Positions 22,767-33,628 are shown, numbered from the stretch's first letter. The stretch is DNA of 64,000 nucleotides from Xiphydria camelus (GCA_963678675.1 OY783199.1:8192355-8256354), one strand, 5' to 3'. The notes: generated by a model from the sequence alone, not told the origin. Numbers and translations are program-made.

Positions 22767-22984
22767 GATTCGTCAACCAGTTCCAGACCGAGTTTGACAG
22801 CCGGCTCAGGACCAGATATGTGCTCCAACTCTGGACCGGATATGAATGCCAACTCTACCCGGGTCGAGTTTTTTGACCTGGGAAGTCCTTGTAACGATAA
22901 AATTTTTTGCTGCCCCTACTCTAAATTTTCCATGCGATAATTGTTTATTTTTATATATAGACAAAATCGCGTTCAAAAATTGTC

Positions 22985-23190
22985 TGTGGTGGACGAGTGT
23001 GTTCGCCATTTCGACCCGGAGTCGGCCTGTGGACTCGTCAGTAAGGCTAGGCCGACCCCTGCCTTAGACGCTCTCTGGTCCTCTTAGGTACCTATATAGT
23101 ACTGCACCGCCGTTTTACTACCGAGACCCGAGAGCCGAGGGCCGAGAGGGTCGGCGCCATCTGGCGTCAGGCCGCCACAGCGTGGGTTGA
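22985..23190 (-). repeat. LTR-like repeat (copy 2, inverted)
   Basis: Reverse-strand relative of 20945-21196 over the GGCGGCCTGACGCCAGATGG, CTAGCCTTACTGACGAGTCC and GGCCGACTCCGGGTC blocks, with a different middle containing CTATATAGG. Diverged from copy 1, so not a young LTR pair. Confidence 0.45.
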
Positions 23191-23209
23191 CTGACTAGGT
23201 TGACCACAC

Positions 23210-23345
23210 ATCCGCCTGATTTAAACCGGGCACGGTGCAACCACGGCAAACCGGGCCAGGTTTACCGTGGTTTAGCCTGATACGGACCGGGTACGGTGCA
23301 GCCACGGCAAATCGGGGCCGGCATGCCGTGCGTATGTCTTACCCG
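23210..23345. repeat. Short tandem repeats, ~70 bp
   Basis: GGGCACGGTGCAACCACGGCAAACCGGG and GGGTACGGTGCAGCCACGGCAAATCGGG lie about 70 bp apart in the same orientation. Confidence 0.6.
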
Positions 23346-23690
23346 GGCCTGATGTGACCACAGGCATGCCAAGCCAAATTCCTGGTCGGGGCGCTCCACG
23401 TACGCACTTTTCATTTATTTGTCATAACTTAATCACATAGATTTCTATACTTCGACAATTAGCAAAAGTTACTCACTCATTCTATTTAGATTCTAGATTC
23501 GATATAGCAAAGTCAGCTAATAAAATTCACGGAAAAATGAGATTGGTTGTGACATGTAATTTGATGATCAGCAAACTTCACTTCATGCTTTCGAGATTCG
23601 AGATTCAAGATAGCGAATATCAATATGAAATCAGCCAGTAAAATTCTCGAAAATATAGCTTCACTTTTCGAGATTCATTGTACTCCCGGC

Positions 23691-23896
23691 GTCACGAATT
23701 GTGTCGCTGGTAACTTTTTAAAATTGTAATTTTGAAACATACCAGCCAATGACCAATTAATTCTCATGCTCTCGTTAGTTACGGTGGTATTTACCCTAGC
23801 TGATAAAAGTATGGGTGTTGATTGATCATTGGTAGGTACGTTTAAAAATAAAATGTTTCAAAATCACAAGCGAAAGAATCCGCGACGCCGGGAGTA
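23691..23896. mobile_element. MITE with TACTCCCGGCGTC ends
   Basis: TACTCCCGGCGTC at the left and GACGCCGGGAGTA at the right are exact inverted complements. Weaker matches follow (TTTTAAAATT/AAAATAAAA, TGAAACAT/ATGTTTCA). 206 bp, non-coding. Confidence 0.7.
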
Positions 23897-25439
23897 GCAT
23901 GTCCTTTTTACAAATGGATAATCACCTCGCTAAAGGTTTATGCTTCCTCCACGAGGTGGTAAGATTTCACACAGCGTGACTCCTCGATATTACTCGTCAG
24001 TGCCTTGATTGAATCAAGGCATCGCTAGAAAATTTCTACTAGGATAACAGATCCCCCCACGAACTACATTCTCAATCTATGGCTCCGTATATTTACTTCT
24101 TTCTCTTGGCCGGAATCGCTCTATCGCTCAGTATTTTCATTCGCCCTCTTTCTCCCAACATATATTACGATGCGTACCGCACCCTGTACATGAGATATCT
24201 TGAGGAAAACCACTAAAAAAGTTTCTTACTGTGAAACAGAAACCATCGGTTTTCACCCCGTTCCTCGTTTCTTGAATATCGTCGTCGTCCGCGAGTAACC
24301 CAATGCCACTCGCCGAATCGACATTTCCGTCGCGAACAGATTTCAGTACGTGCTCCGCGGGGGGTTTATGCCCCGGGCGCGATTTGCGGTGACCGAGCGT
24401 GGTTCGGTGTACTTATTAGAGCGGAGGTCGGGGAGTCACGTGAAATCCGGGTTGGCGGTGCAGGTCCGCGATAGTACACCAAGCATTGTAAGTAGTGAAT
24501 GCGCCCTCTACGAGGCCAGACAGCGCGCCAATCATTCCGGCATTGTTAAGCCGGGGGTACGAACCCATTTATAGGGAATCTATACATTACGGCTTACCGA
24601 ACAATAATTCGGTAAGCTTTCGCCGCCCTCGATCAACCCGCGAGTCTGTCGATCTGTTATAGTTCTCGCCAGGGGACAGGGAGGCAGCGAGAGAGAGAGA
24701 GCGAGAGAGGGAGAGAGAGAAAAGGATAAGGAGGGAGAGAGAATGAGAGGAAAGATGTCGCCGCCGCGCGAAACTCAATTACTGTTACAATTACGCCAGA
24801 TTTATTACCGTCGAGCCTTTCGAGCGATAACCCGACGCTCTTTTGAGTTTTCTTATACGCTCGACAATCTCCTAACGATTGAGCGTCCATGGGAGACGAC
24901 GTCGTGGGAGCTGAGTGTCATTGTAGGCGAGTTCTTCGGATAGGAGCGAAAGAGATAGGGTATGGAGGTGTTGGTATGTATACTAAAGAAAAAAATTAAT
25001 TAACCCTCGTAATGAATTATTCACTTTTAGATTATTCATTCTTAGACGATTTTATTCGAAACTGATTCGTGTTGTAACATAAATGATACGTAAGATCGAC
25101 TGAAGTTTATTTACTCGTGTAAGAAAATATCTTAAAACTTAAAATACGAGTAATATTTCCTCCGCGAAGTATATTCAAAATTACATAATTGTAGCTTCGT
25201 TATTCTTAAAGTTCTTCGCATAATTGCGATTTTCAAGTCATTTTTATAACCCGATTTTACTACTCCTCCGCTCTTGTTCTTTACTATAATTTTTTAATAG
25301 CGATCTAAAGAATCTACATAATGCAGAGAAAAATTTGAGCTATTGAAAAAAAGAACGTTCAATATAAATCTAAATATCGTAACACTCATTTAACTTATGC
25401 GCGTTATATATCACAGTAGATATATCGAATATATATCCG
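23897..25439. other. Unassigned; CpG-rich patch and (GA)n repeat
   Basis: 24300-24960 is GC-rich, with a (GA)n tract at about 24683-24740. The frames reading as Ser/Leu runs here arise from the repeat. The rest is AT-rich with nothing recognised. Host promoter or intron sequence is possible but unsupported. Confidence 0.35.
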
Positions 25440-25508
25440 GTCTTACCGTCTGATGTTGACGTAGAACGATATGGTATGTACCTACAATAGTATATCAGAC
25501 GGTAAGAC
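25440..25508. repeat. 69-bp hairpin
   Basis: GTCTTACCGTCTGATG and TATCAGACGGTAAGAC face each other. Probably a minimal MITE. Confidence 0.6.
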
Positions 25509-26767
25509 TGAGTATAATATTACACATACAATCAACGTAGGGCTTCGTAGCCATTCCTTTCTCAAGGATAAATGAAGTGTCTATTCGAAAAAATTCTACA
25601 TATTCACGATCGTTTTCGAATACGTCATCATTTCATTTCTTACATAGACACAGTAATTTGATATTCTACTATGTTCAAAGAGTATTCCATAATTTGTCGG
25701 CCTAAATTGGACGGATGTTGTTCATGTGGCTATTACTTTTAAATCGGTTGTGTCCATTTGACTTATGTGTGATCATCGTGGAATTGTATGGGCGTGTAAC
25801 CACGGAGGGTTAATGTAAATAAAATGTACATTGAACTTTTGACTCATAGTAATAATGCAAAGTTGAAGTTCGCTATAGGTTCAAAATTTCGACTCGGGGT
25901 TCATCTCTTCGTATCTCTCTCTCTCTCTCTTCACCTCCCTACACTCAACAATCGAGCGTCGAAATTCATAACTCGCTGGAAGTATCCAATGCGAACTCCC
26001 AATACCTGGATATTCCAGATCTCACATATAATCGTATAGAACTCACCGCGCGGTTGAATGACTGTCACGTTCAGTCACATTGCACACTCTGCCGGGCTTA
26101 TCCTCGCGATTCTATACCGTGTTCGTGTCTCGAATCTGACTGATCGACAGACGAGTCCCGCGGCGCCGATACCTCGATACCATATTTCGATATAGAGCGC
26201 GGCACACCGTGTATACATATATGTGCGCGCTCGATTCTTTAGCCTCGCGAAAAGGAAGTCCTCGCTCCGACCCTTGGGAGTCCTGTGGTCGCCACGGTAC
26301 GGCTCGTACGAAGGGAACAAAATAGGTAGGACGGGGCTTTATTTCATATTTTTCTCGCGTATTTTATTTTCGAGATCCGTGGGGCTCGCCTATGTGCTTA
26401 TATGTACGTGGTACCTTATAAACATATATACACACACACGCGCGCCGAGCAATAAACCACGATTCTCTCTCATTCGCTCTCCCTTGACGGGACAGCGAAC
26501 GGTGAAAACTAGTTTTTAGGGCTAACGCGGTGACCGCACGCGCGTTCAATAGATCGATCGGCCGTAACTCGCATAGTTTGCGAATAAACAGGATGCTTTT
26601 GACCGCGCGGTAATTATTTCGTGCAAAATACCGCGGACCGGGTTGCGCAGAGTTTCCGGTGACCTTATACTACAAGTTTCGATATGGTGCTATCGATGGG
26701 AGGGCTTCTGCGGTAGTGTAAAGTGAAGCGGAAGGAAAATTACTGTGGATTAATTAAGTACGTCATA
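25509..26767. other. Unassigned
   Basis: Contains a CT tract at about 25914-25931 and a CpG-rich part at 26040-26330. No gene or repeat element was recognised. Confidence 0.35.
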
Positions 26768-27659
26768 CGAGGGTCACATTTGAAAAGTTTCCGGCCTTAT
26801 TGACAAGCAGTCATGATAGAATTTAATCCTTGCTATCGTCTGATAGATGGCGTTGATATATGTAACCTATAAAAATTTCAAGTCATTCCGGTCAGTACTT
26901 TACTCGTGGCACTTTTATAAAGTTGACAGGAGATGTTTTCTGCCGACAATGGAAAAAATCGAGTATCGCGCAGTGATCAAGTTCCTTTATTTGAAAGGAA
27001 AAAAACTCAGAAAATAAAAGACGAGTTAGACTCAGTATATGGTGAAGTGTCCCCTTCGTACACAACCGTCAAACATTAGGTGGCTAAGTACAAACGTGGC
27101 CGTACCAGCATTTTTGATGATGAATGTTCTGGACGACCAAAAACTGTTTCAACTGACGAAACTGTGGACTTAGTGCATGAAACTGTGATGGAAGATCGTC
27201 GATTGACGGTAAAAGAGATTGCTGAGGCTTGTAAGATATCAGATGAACGGGTGCACAAGATTTTGCACGAGGATTTGGGTATCAGAAAATTATCCGCGCA
27301 CTGGGTGCCGTGTTTGTTGAAAAGCGCGTACGGCTTGACATGTCGCGCAAGTGTCTTGAGCTGTATAAAAAAATCCAGCTGAGTTTTTGCGATGTTTAAT
27401 AACAGTCAATGAAACCTGGATTCAAAATTTCTTGGGAAGAAAAAATCTGATTGTGAGACAAATGCCGAGGTGGAAAACACTGTAGACCGGTATTTTTCAG
27501 GTGGATAAAAAGAATTTTTTTCTGACGGCTTGAAGGGTTGGAAGAAACGATGGATTAAATGTACCTAGTTACGAGGAGACTATGTTAAGAGACACATTTT
27601 TTTTACCTTGAAATATGTGTATTTCCTAAAAAGGCCGGAAACTTTTCAAATGATCCTCG
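26768..27659 (+). mobile_element. Internally deleted mariner element
   Basis: Ends (TA)CGAGGGTC...TTTGAAAAGTTTCCGGCC and GGCCGGAAACTTTTCAAATGATCCTCG(TA) are inverted and flanked by TA, the mariner target. Length is 892 bp against about 1.3 kb for intact mariners. The loss falls in the catalytic region; both ends, the N-terminal DNA-binding domain and a C-terminal remnant are kept. Confidence 0.9.
26949..27590 (+). pseudogene. Mariner transposase relic (HTH domain kept, catalytic core deleted)
   Basis: The start codon at 26949 opens MEKIEYRAVIKFLYLKG, a typical mariner N-terminus. A frameshift and early stops follow, then a Trp-to-stop change just before VAKYKRGRTS at 27080. From there about 100 residues are open: the GRP linker (SGRPKTVST) and the second helix-turn-helix (LTVKEIAEACKISDERVHKI, then LHEDLG...WVP). 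The block that should hold the first catalytic Asp (V-D-E-T-W) reads V-N-E-T-W near 27402. Most of the DD34D domain is then missing, and only C-terminal words such as DGLKGW and KRW remain near 27530. It cannot encode an active enzyme. DNA-binding domains of this kind recognise the element's own inverted ends. Confidence 0.85.
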
Positions 27660-28199
27660 TATTAGATCAGTCCGGTGGCGAGGACCTCTTTCTAAATCTT
27701 AATCAGTAAATTTCTCTGATAATTAATTAATCAATAAATATTAATTTCGTGTTATACGAATATTACTGGTATTTCTAGTGATTATATAGATATTTATATA
27801 GGTAGTATAAAATCAATTCATGACAATTTAATAATTGCCAGTAGCACATTTAATGGAAAAATTAATACAATAAATTTTACTACTTGCAATGAAAAAGGTA
27901 CATATAAGGATTGTTTGATATTTTTACAGCACGTTCAGCAGTACAGTAAAAACAATCTAAAACCCGCTATATGTAGATACCTTTTTATTGTAAAAACAAA
28001 AAAAAATGTACTATATCAGTCTTTCCTAAATATACATTTTTAGATTTCCAGACTAGAGCGTAACTATCCGTTGAAAATCTACTGATTTGCTAATTAAAAG
28101 ATAATAACAATATTTAATTCTCTTTTCATCGCATAGAAAAATTTGGGAACTTCTTATTCCAACATTAAGAGCCGGCTGTACGTATGTGTATGCTGCTAG
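27660..28199. other. Unassigned AT-rich stretch
   Basis: Nothing recognised. Confidence 0.35.
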
Positions 28200-28420
28200 G
28201 AACGAGCGTATAAAGAAGACAGAGTCTAGTACTGCAGTAGTAATGACCAGTTGTCGCCAGACGGGCAGGCGTTGGTGATAAAGTTCGGCTGAGATCAGGC
28301 CGAGCGGCTGTGCAGTAGTAATGGTCGGCTATAGTCGTACCAACCGGCAGCAGTAGTAACGACTAATGCGATCGGACCGATAGACGAATAGATTAAAGTC
28401 GAACGACTATACATTTCATC
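28200..28420. repeat. GGCAGTAGTAA-type interspersed repeat (copy 2)
   Basis: Contains three GCAGTAGTAA words, CGATCGGACCGATAGACGAA and a closing CATTTCATCAATTTAGCAACG block. It is related to 2940-3220, which shares the order but is decayed. Confidence 0.45.
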
Positions 28421-29477
28421 AATTTAGCAACGAAATAAAAATTATCGAAATTAAAGCGAACTGCGATGTCCTACAAATTTATCTAATAAAATTTGTCTTC
28501 TCGTTAAGCGCGACGTGCGAAATGCGCGTGTACAAACGTGAGAAGCGAACGCGATGAGATTTTGAGGATCGTATGCTATCATTATGCAATTACACGCGAA
28601 CCGTTTCCGCGGCGTCGCGTGCAGGCATTGGCGACCATATCGTCAAGCACGTTTTGCACGGCGTAAGCAGGTACGCCGATTTTTTCCCCTTCCTTTGGCG
28701 CGACCTGCTGACGCAGCGCGGAAAATATCCGCGAGTCCGGAATTATTATGCAAGTACGCGCGGACCATTTCCGCGTTGCACCGCGTGCGCTACTCCCGAA
28801 AAACGATAGTTAAATATTTTCATTCGCACGCGGCGCGCGCGTGCGCATCCGCTTAGCTTCTGTTTTCCCCTTCTTTCATCATGCCTCTCCAAGCGCAAAA
28901 CACGAATGCCCGCGCGTGTTCACTTTCTCAGCGTAGGTACATCGAATTCGTTATGTTGGGAGATTTCTCGATATTCTCTTTTTTATCATGCAATGGCAAA
29001 GGGAAAACTGAATAGAACGGGGGAGGAGATAAATAGATAAATAACGACCAAGGCGACAAACGCGGACCGAGCGGGTGCGAACGTCGACGGGGGCGATCGG
29101 CTCGTAAAATTTGCGAGAACTGCACAATACCCTCCCGGATAATATCGTATATTTTTCGAAGCGCCGCGGTCGTATCCCTCGGGTACTCGCGTCCCTCCTC
29201 GTGTATACGTATAATACAATGCGGCACGATGAACCGTTAAAAACACGGATACGCTTATAGGTAGGTACGGTGCATCACCCTGTTCGCCGTGGTACCAAAG
29301 AAAAGTGATAAATCGATCGCGGTGCTACGCGATGAAAAGCGTTTCATTTTTACTCGGGTTAATTTACATTCGAATAGCTTGAAGAGAGAATTGCTCGAGT
29401 ATCGCATAATGGTTTAAAGGGGAAATGGCCGGGGTCCAACCGTAAAATGTTCTCATTACAACCCTCTCGTTTATACA
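28421..29477. other. CpG-rich patch, no recognised gene
   Basis: A degenerate ~43-bp direct repeat (ATTATGCAATTACACGCGAA at 28581, ATTATGCAAGTACGCGCGGA at 28745) lies in CGCG-rich DNA. Overlapping frames on both strands are probably chance. Confidence 0.35.
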
Positions 29478-29834
29478 GCGTGTCAAATTAGCCAGAGAGT
29501 TTCGGCGTGTAACCTGCACCGTTCGCTTTACCCTGGATGATTTTTTACATTTTGGCATGATGTCATTATATCGTTGCCCTAATAAGAAAAGTGCCTAACT
29601 CCACTTTTTGGCAAAAATTTAGTTTTGCTATAATCTATTAGAATAACGTCTAAATAAACGGTTTTTCTTCTCTCCTGTAAAATTCTCTAAAACGGAGTTA
29701 GGCACTTTTCTTATTAGGGCGACGATATGCATGACGGCCGTGCATGACCACTCATTATTGGCTGGCGTCAAAAATTGCCAAAATTAAATAAACGGTGTAG
29801 GCCACACACTATAACTTTCTGACTAATTTGACAT
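29478..29834. mobile_element. MITE, TGTCAAATTAGCCAG family (copy 3) carrying a nested MITE
   Basis: GCGTGTCAAATTAGCCAGAG and CTGACTAATTTGACATGC form the ends. ACCTGCACCGTTCGCTTTACCCTG and the right-hand AAATAAACGGTGTAGGCC are further in. Compared with copies at 6613 and 7562, the middle is expanded by the insertion at about 29566-29731. Confidence 0.85.
29566..29731. mobile_element. Nested MITE, ends ATATCGT.GCCCTAATAAG
   Basis: CCCTAATAAGAAAAGTGCCT with AACTCC, and its complement at 29694-29720, are perfect inverted repeats. The match extends outward through ATATCG. It is absent at the corresponding place in the 7562-8184 copy, which identifies it as an insertion. Confidence 0.8.
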
Positions 29835-31398
29835 GCTGGTATAATGCTCCTACGACTATTCCTTCGTATAAAAAAGGGGTAAATTTTCACGTCCCCCTCT
29901 CCCCCTCTCTTCCCTTTCCCACCCTCTCCCTTTCTCTCTTTCTTCATTTTTTTTACATTCCAACATATACGAGTCGCGCATGCTGCTCTAAAGTATACCG
30001 ACGATTTTCATCGGCCCGAAATGTGCCGCCGGGAACGCATATTCGCGCGCGCTCACGAGAGACGGCGAGATAGGCGAAAGGAAGAGCGCCGGGGCGGGAA
30101 GGCACGTGATCAAGCGGGGCGCCCTCGCCCAACGGAATCCCATGCAAAGAGCGTCAGGTAGCTCCGGTAGCCAGAAAATGCTAAGCTACATTCCTCGGAC
30201 GCCCCCGGTATGCCGTGACGACATTGCACGAAATTGCCGCACTCTGTCCGTGTCATTCCCCGGTTACTCCGTGGCGACCCCGCGGCCCGCCTGGCTGTAT
30301 TCCAGGCGGTGGCGTGTTTCGGTCCACGTAGCGCAGCGCGGGCGATCCTCCGCTCTGCTCACCTCGGCTGCTATGCGGATTGGAGCGCACGCGCGCGCAC
30401 GGAGGACGCGTCTCCTCGCGTAGGTATACACGAGCCTCCTCCGTTCCCTTCGGCGCGCGAAGAAAGTGGCATGCCTCTACGGTACACCACCCTTCTCCCA
30501 AGTAACCACGTCCCCTGAGGGGTGACGACGGGCGAGAGGAAGAGGAAATGGAGGAGGAGGAGGAGGAGGAGGTCGAGAGAGGGCCATCCGCGGATCCACT
30601 TCCACGCGGATTTCTACTCCCGAGATTGCCTTGGCAAACTGAGAATTTCGTCTCGCTCGACGCGCTTTAGATACGCGATATCCGCCGCGCGTTTGTATCG
30701 GGTCAAATTGAATTTCTACCTGCGGAAAAAGAGAGAAAGAGAGAGAGATAGACGCGTACAATGTAAGGCATATATATATACGGATACGTATATGTGTAGC
30801 AATAGCGAAACTGACGTAGCAGCCGCGTACGTATAGATATCGGTACAGCATCCGCATCCGTGGCTGCGTGGTTGCGCGGGGATTGGGATTGAGTCAGAGT
30901 GATGCTGCACGGCGGGGCAGGGGAAATAGGCCTGAAGAATGGGTGCAGGGGTGGCTGCTGCCAACTTTCCCCGGTGGAACTTCTTCCTCTTCGCTCGCCG
31001 CGTGCCAATCTTCCCCCGCGAAAGTCGCGGAGATTTTCTCGTTCTTTCGCGATTTTCGAACTCTATCTCAGTGTTCGTGCACGCGCGCGCGCGTGTGTGT
31101 GCGTGGATTGAATCACGTGGGAGTTTAGAAAGTGACTCGTCGAATTCTGGTCGATACTCGACGAGTTCAAGAAGTATTGCATATAGACTTTGGATATTTG
31201 GGAAAAACTGCGCCAAGTTGACGCTCTGTAACTCGACGGATGGGTCCCGATGGGAATGTACCTATTCGTGCCTGGAGAAATGAAACGCCGGCCGGATATG
31301 TGTATGGCAGTTGCGCGTTTCATGCGCAATGCCCAGTTAGGTATTGCTGCATTTGCACTGGAACTACGAACAATCCCGGGTAAAAAGAAATGTATGAC
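29835..31398. other. Long CpG-rich patch, no recognised gene
   Basis: About 29980-31130 is very GC-rich, with GAGG, GA and CGCG/GT simple repeats. Frames up to 166 codons occur on both strands and overlap one another, with compositions dictated by the repeats. This could be the promoter or first exon of a host gene, but no domain or convincing splice chain was seen. Confidence 0.35.
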
Positions 31399-31802
31399 TA
31401 AAGTTTGGCGGAAGTCTGGAAAAAGTTGAACCAAAAAAGTATAGTTACGGATTGTATCCCAGACTTTCAGCTGATAAACGATGCGCTCTTCATTTAGAGT
31501 TCAGTTGTATGTACGAGATTATGCTATAATATAATCTATATCTGTACTTGTCAGTTGATATTGTTTCAATTTATTATTTTATTAAACTCTCAAATCATTA
31601 CTAATAAACTATACTCTAGTACCGAACAAGTCATAGTTCTATAATGAAGAACACATAAAACAGAACTGAATCAAAAATGTTCGGGTAAGTCGAGCAAAAT
31701 TTACTTTTCAGCCGATGTGAGAAAATTGTCTAGCTAAAATCTGGGATACGATCCGTAGCCATACTTTTGGTCCAACTTTTCCCAGACTTCTGCCATACTT
31801 TA
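31399..31802. mobile_element. MITE, GGCGGAAGTCTGG family (copy 1)
   Basis: AAAGTTTGGCGGAAGTCTGG, AAAAAGTTGAACCAAAA and GTATCCCAGA at the left mirror TCTGGGATACGATCC...TTTTGGTCCAACTTTTCCCAGACTTCTGCCATACTTT at the right. 404 bp. A 220-bp relative lies at 61571-61790. Confidence 0.85.
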
Positions 31803-32010
31803 GTAATCGTTTTTTTTTACGCGGGAAGTAATTGATTTCGACGCGAAAGAAAGAATTGTTTACAAAGTAAATACTCAATAAGTGGAGTAATTAAAAAATA
31901 CCAATTTTCCATTGCAAGAACTACAATTCAACGTAGCATGTACAGGGTCCGGCAGGGAGGTATGGTGTTTTTGAAAATAATGACACACGCTTGTTTTTGA
32001 ACAAATTTTA

Positions 32011-32545
32011 AAATCTATTGTTTTTAGACATTAGTCGCATATTGCCATAGTAGAATACATAACATAATATTCGGCTGCGAAAAATCACGTCAGTTAAGTG
32101 GCATCCATTTTTGTCGAGGCATTCTTGTAGGCGGATGGCAAAATCATCCATACTCCTTTCGAGCATGGCATGAGGAATCGTTTCAGGTCTCAAGGATTCT
32201 GTTGCTTGAAATTTGTTTACCCGCTTCATAATGATATCCCGTTTTGGAATGTGACCATGTCGACCAACATTAAAATGGTTCCGAAATCATTGTTGTGTGA
32301 GCACCACAGAACGACCCGTTGTAACAGGTTGACTGCCATGTCGGGCGTATACGACCGCCAGGTAATTCTTACGAATTTTATTCGGCAGTCAACCTGTTAA
32401 TGAAAGTGTTGTAAATAAGCACACGATGTGCCACAGACCACGGCTCCATGGCTACTGAAATGGCATCCCGCAACGAGTTGATATCAACCATTCTGAAACA
32501 TTCGCTCCACACAAGCGCGCATAACAGTCGTCTGAAAGACTCCAT
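32011..32545 (-). pseudogene. DUF4817 / DDE_3-type transposase, N- and C-termini only
   Basis: From an ATG at 32545 the minus strand reads MESFRRLL...PWSVAHRVLIYNTFI, is broken by the 78-bp MITE, then continues TGRSVVLTQ, one in-frame stop, FRNHFNVGRHGHIPKRDIIM and KRVNKFQATES. This is the N-terminal helix-turn-helix module (DUF4817: S-V-x-x-T-Q-x-x-F-R-x-H-F, then P-x-R-x-x-I) found in many insect transposons. Coding then jumps straight to RPETIPHAMLERSMDDFAIR and LQECLDKNGCHLTDVIF, typical of the extreme C-terminus (R-L-x-x-C-x-x-x-x-G-x-H). The whole DDE catalytic centre is missing, so the product cannot transpose. Family assignment rests on motif memory, not on a database search. Confidence 0.7.
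32323..32400. mobile_element. 78-bp MITE with AACAGGTTGACTGCC ends
   Basis: AACAGGTTGACTGCC and GGCAGTCAACCTGTT are exact inverted complements. It interrupts the transposase remnant between the codons for YNTFI and TGRSV. TTA occurs at the outer edges. It is the innermost of three nested insertions. Confidence 0.85.
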
Positions 32546-32781
32546 ATCTCCCTGCCGGACCCTGTATTTGTATGTAGTGCATTAGTAGTACTATTGGCTA
32601 TGGAATATCTTGAATATTGCTATCAATGTGAAATTAATTTTTATTTGATATAGTAGTAGTTACAATGTATAACGGTACTCTATGCTACATATTATGTCGC
32701 TCCCGAAGACATTTCTCCTATGTGAAATATCACTAATTACTCCATTTATTGAGTACTTTATACAATATTATTTTTCCGTGC

Positions 32782-33083
32782 ATACTTAATTACGAACAAG
32801 TTTTTAAGTTTTAGACTTTTTCGTGGTCATTATTATACGGGGTATTTTAAAGGAATCTTATATGGGAGACGCGTGAGTGCGAGCAAGAACTACGATTAAC
32901 CCTGGCAAATGCATAAGAGCCTCTCTATCGCACTTTCTCTGTCCTTCTCAAAGCTATCCAGCTGGAGTATGCGATAAAAAAGCTCGTCTGCATTCATCAC
33001 GATTAATTGAAATTCTTGCACGCAATCTCACATCCTTTATATTAAGCTTCCTCGAGTAAACCCAGTAACTTTTACATATGTAA
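32782..33083. other. Unassigned
   Basis: GAGACGCGTGAGTGCGAGCA near 32867 resembles 2008-2028. Nothing else recognised. Confidence 0.35.
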
Positions 33084-33328
33084 GTATTACTACTCATGGT
33101 TTCCGAGTGGTGTAACTATACGTTCATATTTATCCCTCTGTCGATATTTTGCACATATCGTAGTTTGCTTCATCAAGACAAAAAACCTTCCGATATTGAT
33201 ACTGATTCTAATACTTCAGAATCAAAAGATGATCCGCCGTGAGGAAGCAAACTACAGTATTTGCGAAATATTGATGAATGAATAAATATAAACGCAATTA
33301 CCCCCGGCAACTAAGAATAGTAATACAT
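33084..33328. mobile_element. Decayed MITE, ATTACTACTC...GGTTTCC family (copy 1)
   Basis: GTATTACTACTCATGGTTTCCGAGTGG at the left and CCCCCGGCAACTAAGAATAGTAATAC at the right are decayed inverted ends. TTTGCTTCATCA in the interior also occurs in the related element at 56781-56928. Confidence 0.55.
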
Positions 33329-33334
33329 ATTCTT

Positions 33335-33628
33335 AGGGGTCATTCATAAAATTCGTGATAGTTATATGGAAAATTTCTGAAAATGTCACGATATGGTAGG
33401 TAGAGGAAGGGGAGCGAGATGGAGCGACCGTCACGTGATGAATATTTGAAGCTAATTTTAAAGACTTTGTAGGGTTATGATAGATTATTATAAAAAACGC
33501 AAGAAAAGGGAGGGGAAGGGGGGAGTTTACACAAATATCACGGAATATTTATGGGAATGTTTCATGAAATATCATCATTTACCTTGGGGAGGAGGGTTAA
33601 AAAACCTCTGCGTTTTGTGAATAGCCCT
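33335..33628. mobile_element. MITE with GGGGTCATTCATAAAA / TTTTGTGAATAGCCC ends
   Basis: Left GGGGTCATTCATAAAATTCG and right GCGTTTTGTGAATAGCCC are inverted with several mismatches. The interior is purine-rich. The next element starts immediately downstream. Confidence 0.55.

Larger units (their letters stand above)
22409..23393. mobile_element. Compound element bounded by CGCCCCGACCAG / CTGGTCGGGGCG
   Basis: The short inverted ends enclose a pair of 176-bp tandem units, decayed GACCAGATATG-type repeats, an inverted LTR-like copy (22985-23190) and ~70-bp repeats near 23210-23340 (GGGTACGGTGCAGCCACGGC-like). The pairing of the ends may be fortuitous because the same words recur inside the array. 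Confidence 0.45.
31943..32564 (-). mobile_element. Internally deleted DNA transposon with CAGGGTCCGGCAGGGAG ends
   Basis: The ends CAGGGTCCGGCAGGGAG(G/A)TATGG are inverted and flanked by TA on both sides. The 622-bp element encodes remnants of a DUF4817-type transposase (next entry) and is itself interrupted by a small MITE at 32323-32400. Likely a non-autonomous deletion derivative. Confidence 0.85.
31841..32781. mobile_element. CACGG-type MITE (copy 1) split by a transposon
   Basis: The outer part matches the 331-bp element at 62073-62403: AATACTCAATAA, CATTGCAAGAACTACAATTCAACRTAGC, TAGTAGTATTGGCT, TATCTTGAATRTTGCTAT, ACGRTACTCTRTGCTA, GTGAAATATCAC and the terminal TTTTTTCCGTG. In this copy the middle is interrupted at 31941-32566 by an unrelated element; the 62-kb copy is the empty site. 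Confidence 0.8.

Noticed and set aside
30716..31216. 166-codon minus frame in a CpG-rich patch
   Set aside because: It overlaps several equally long frames on both strands, its composition is dictated by GA and CG repeats, and no domain is visible.
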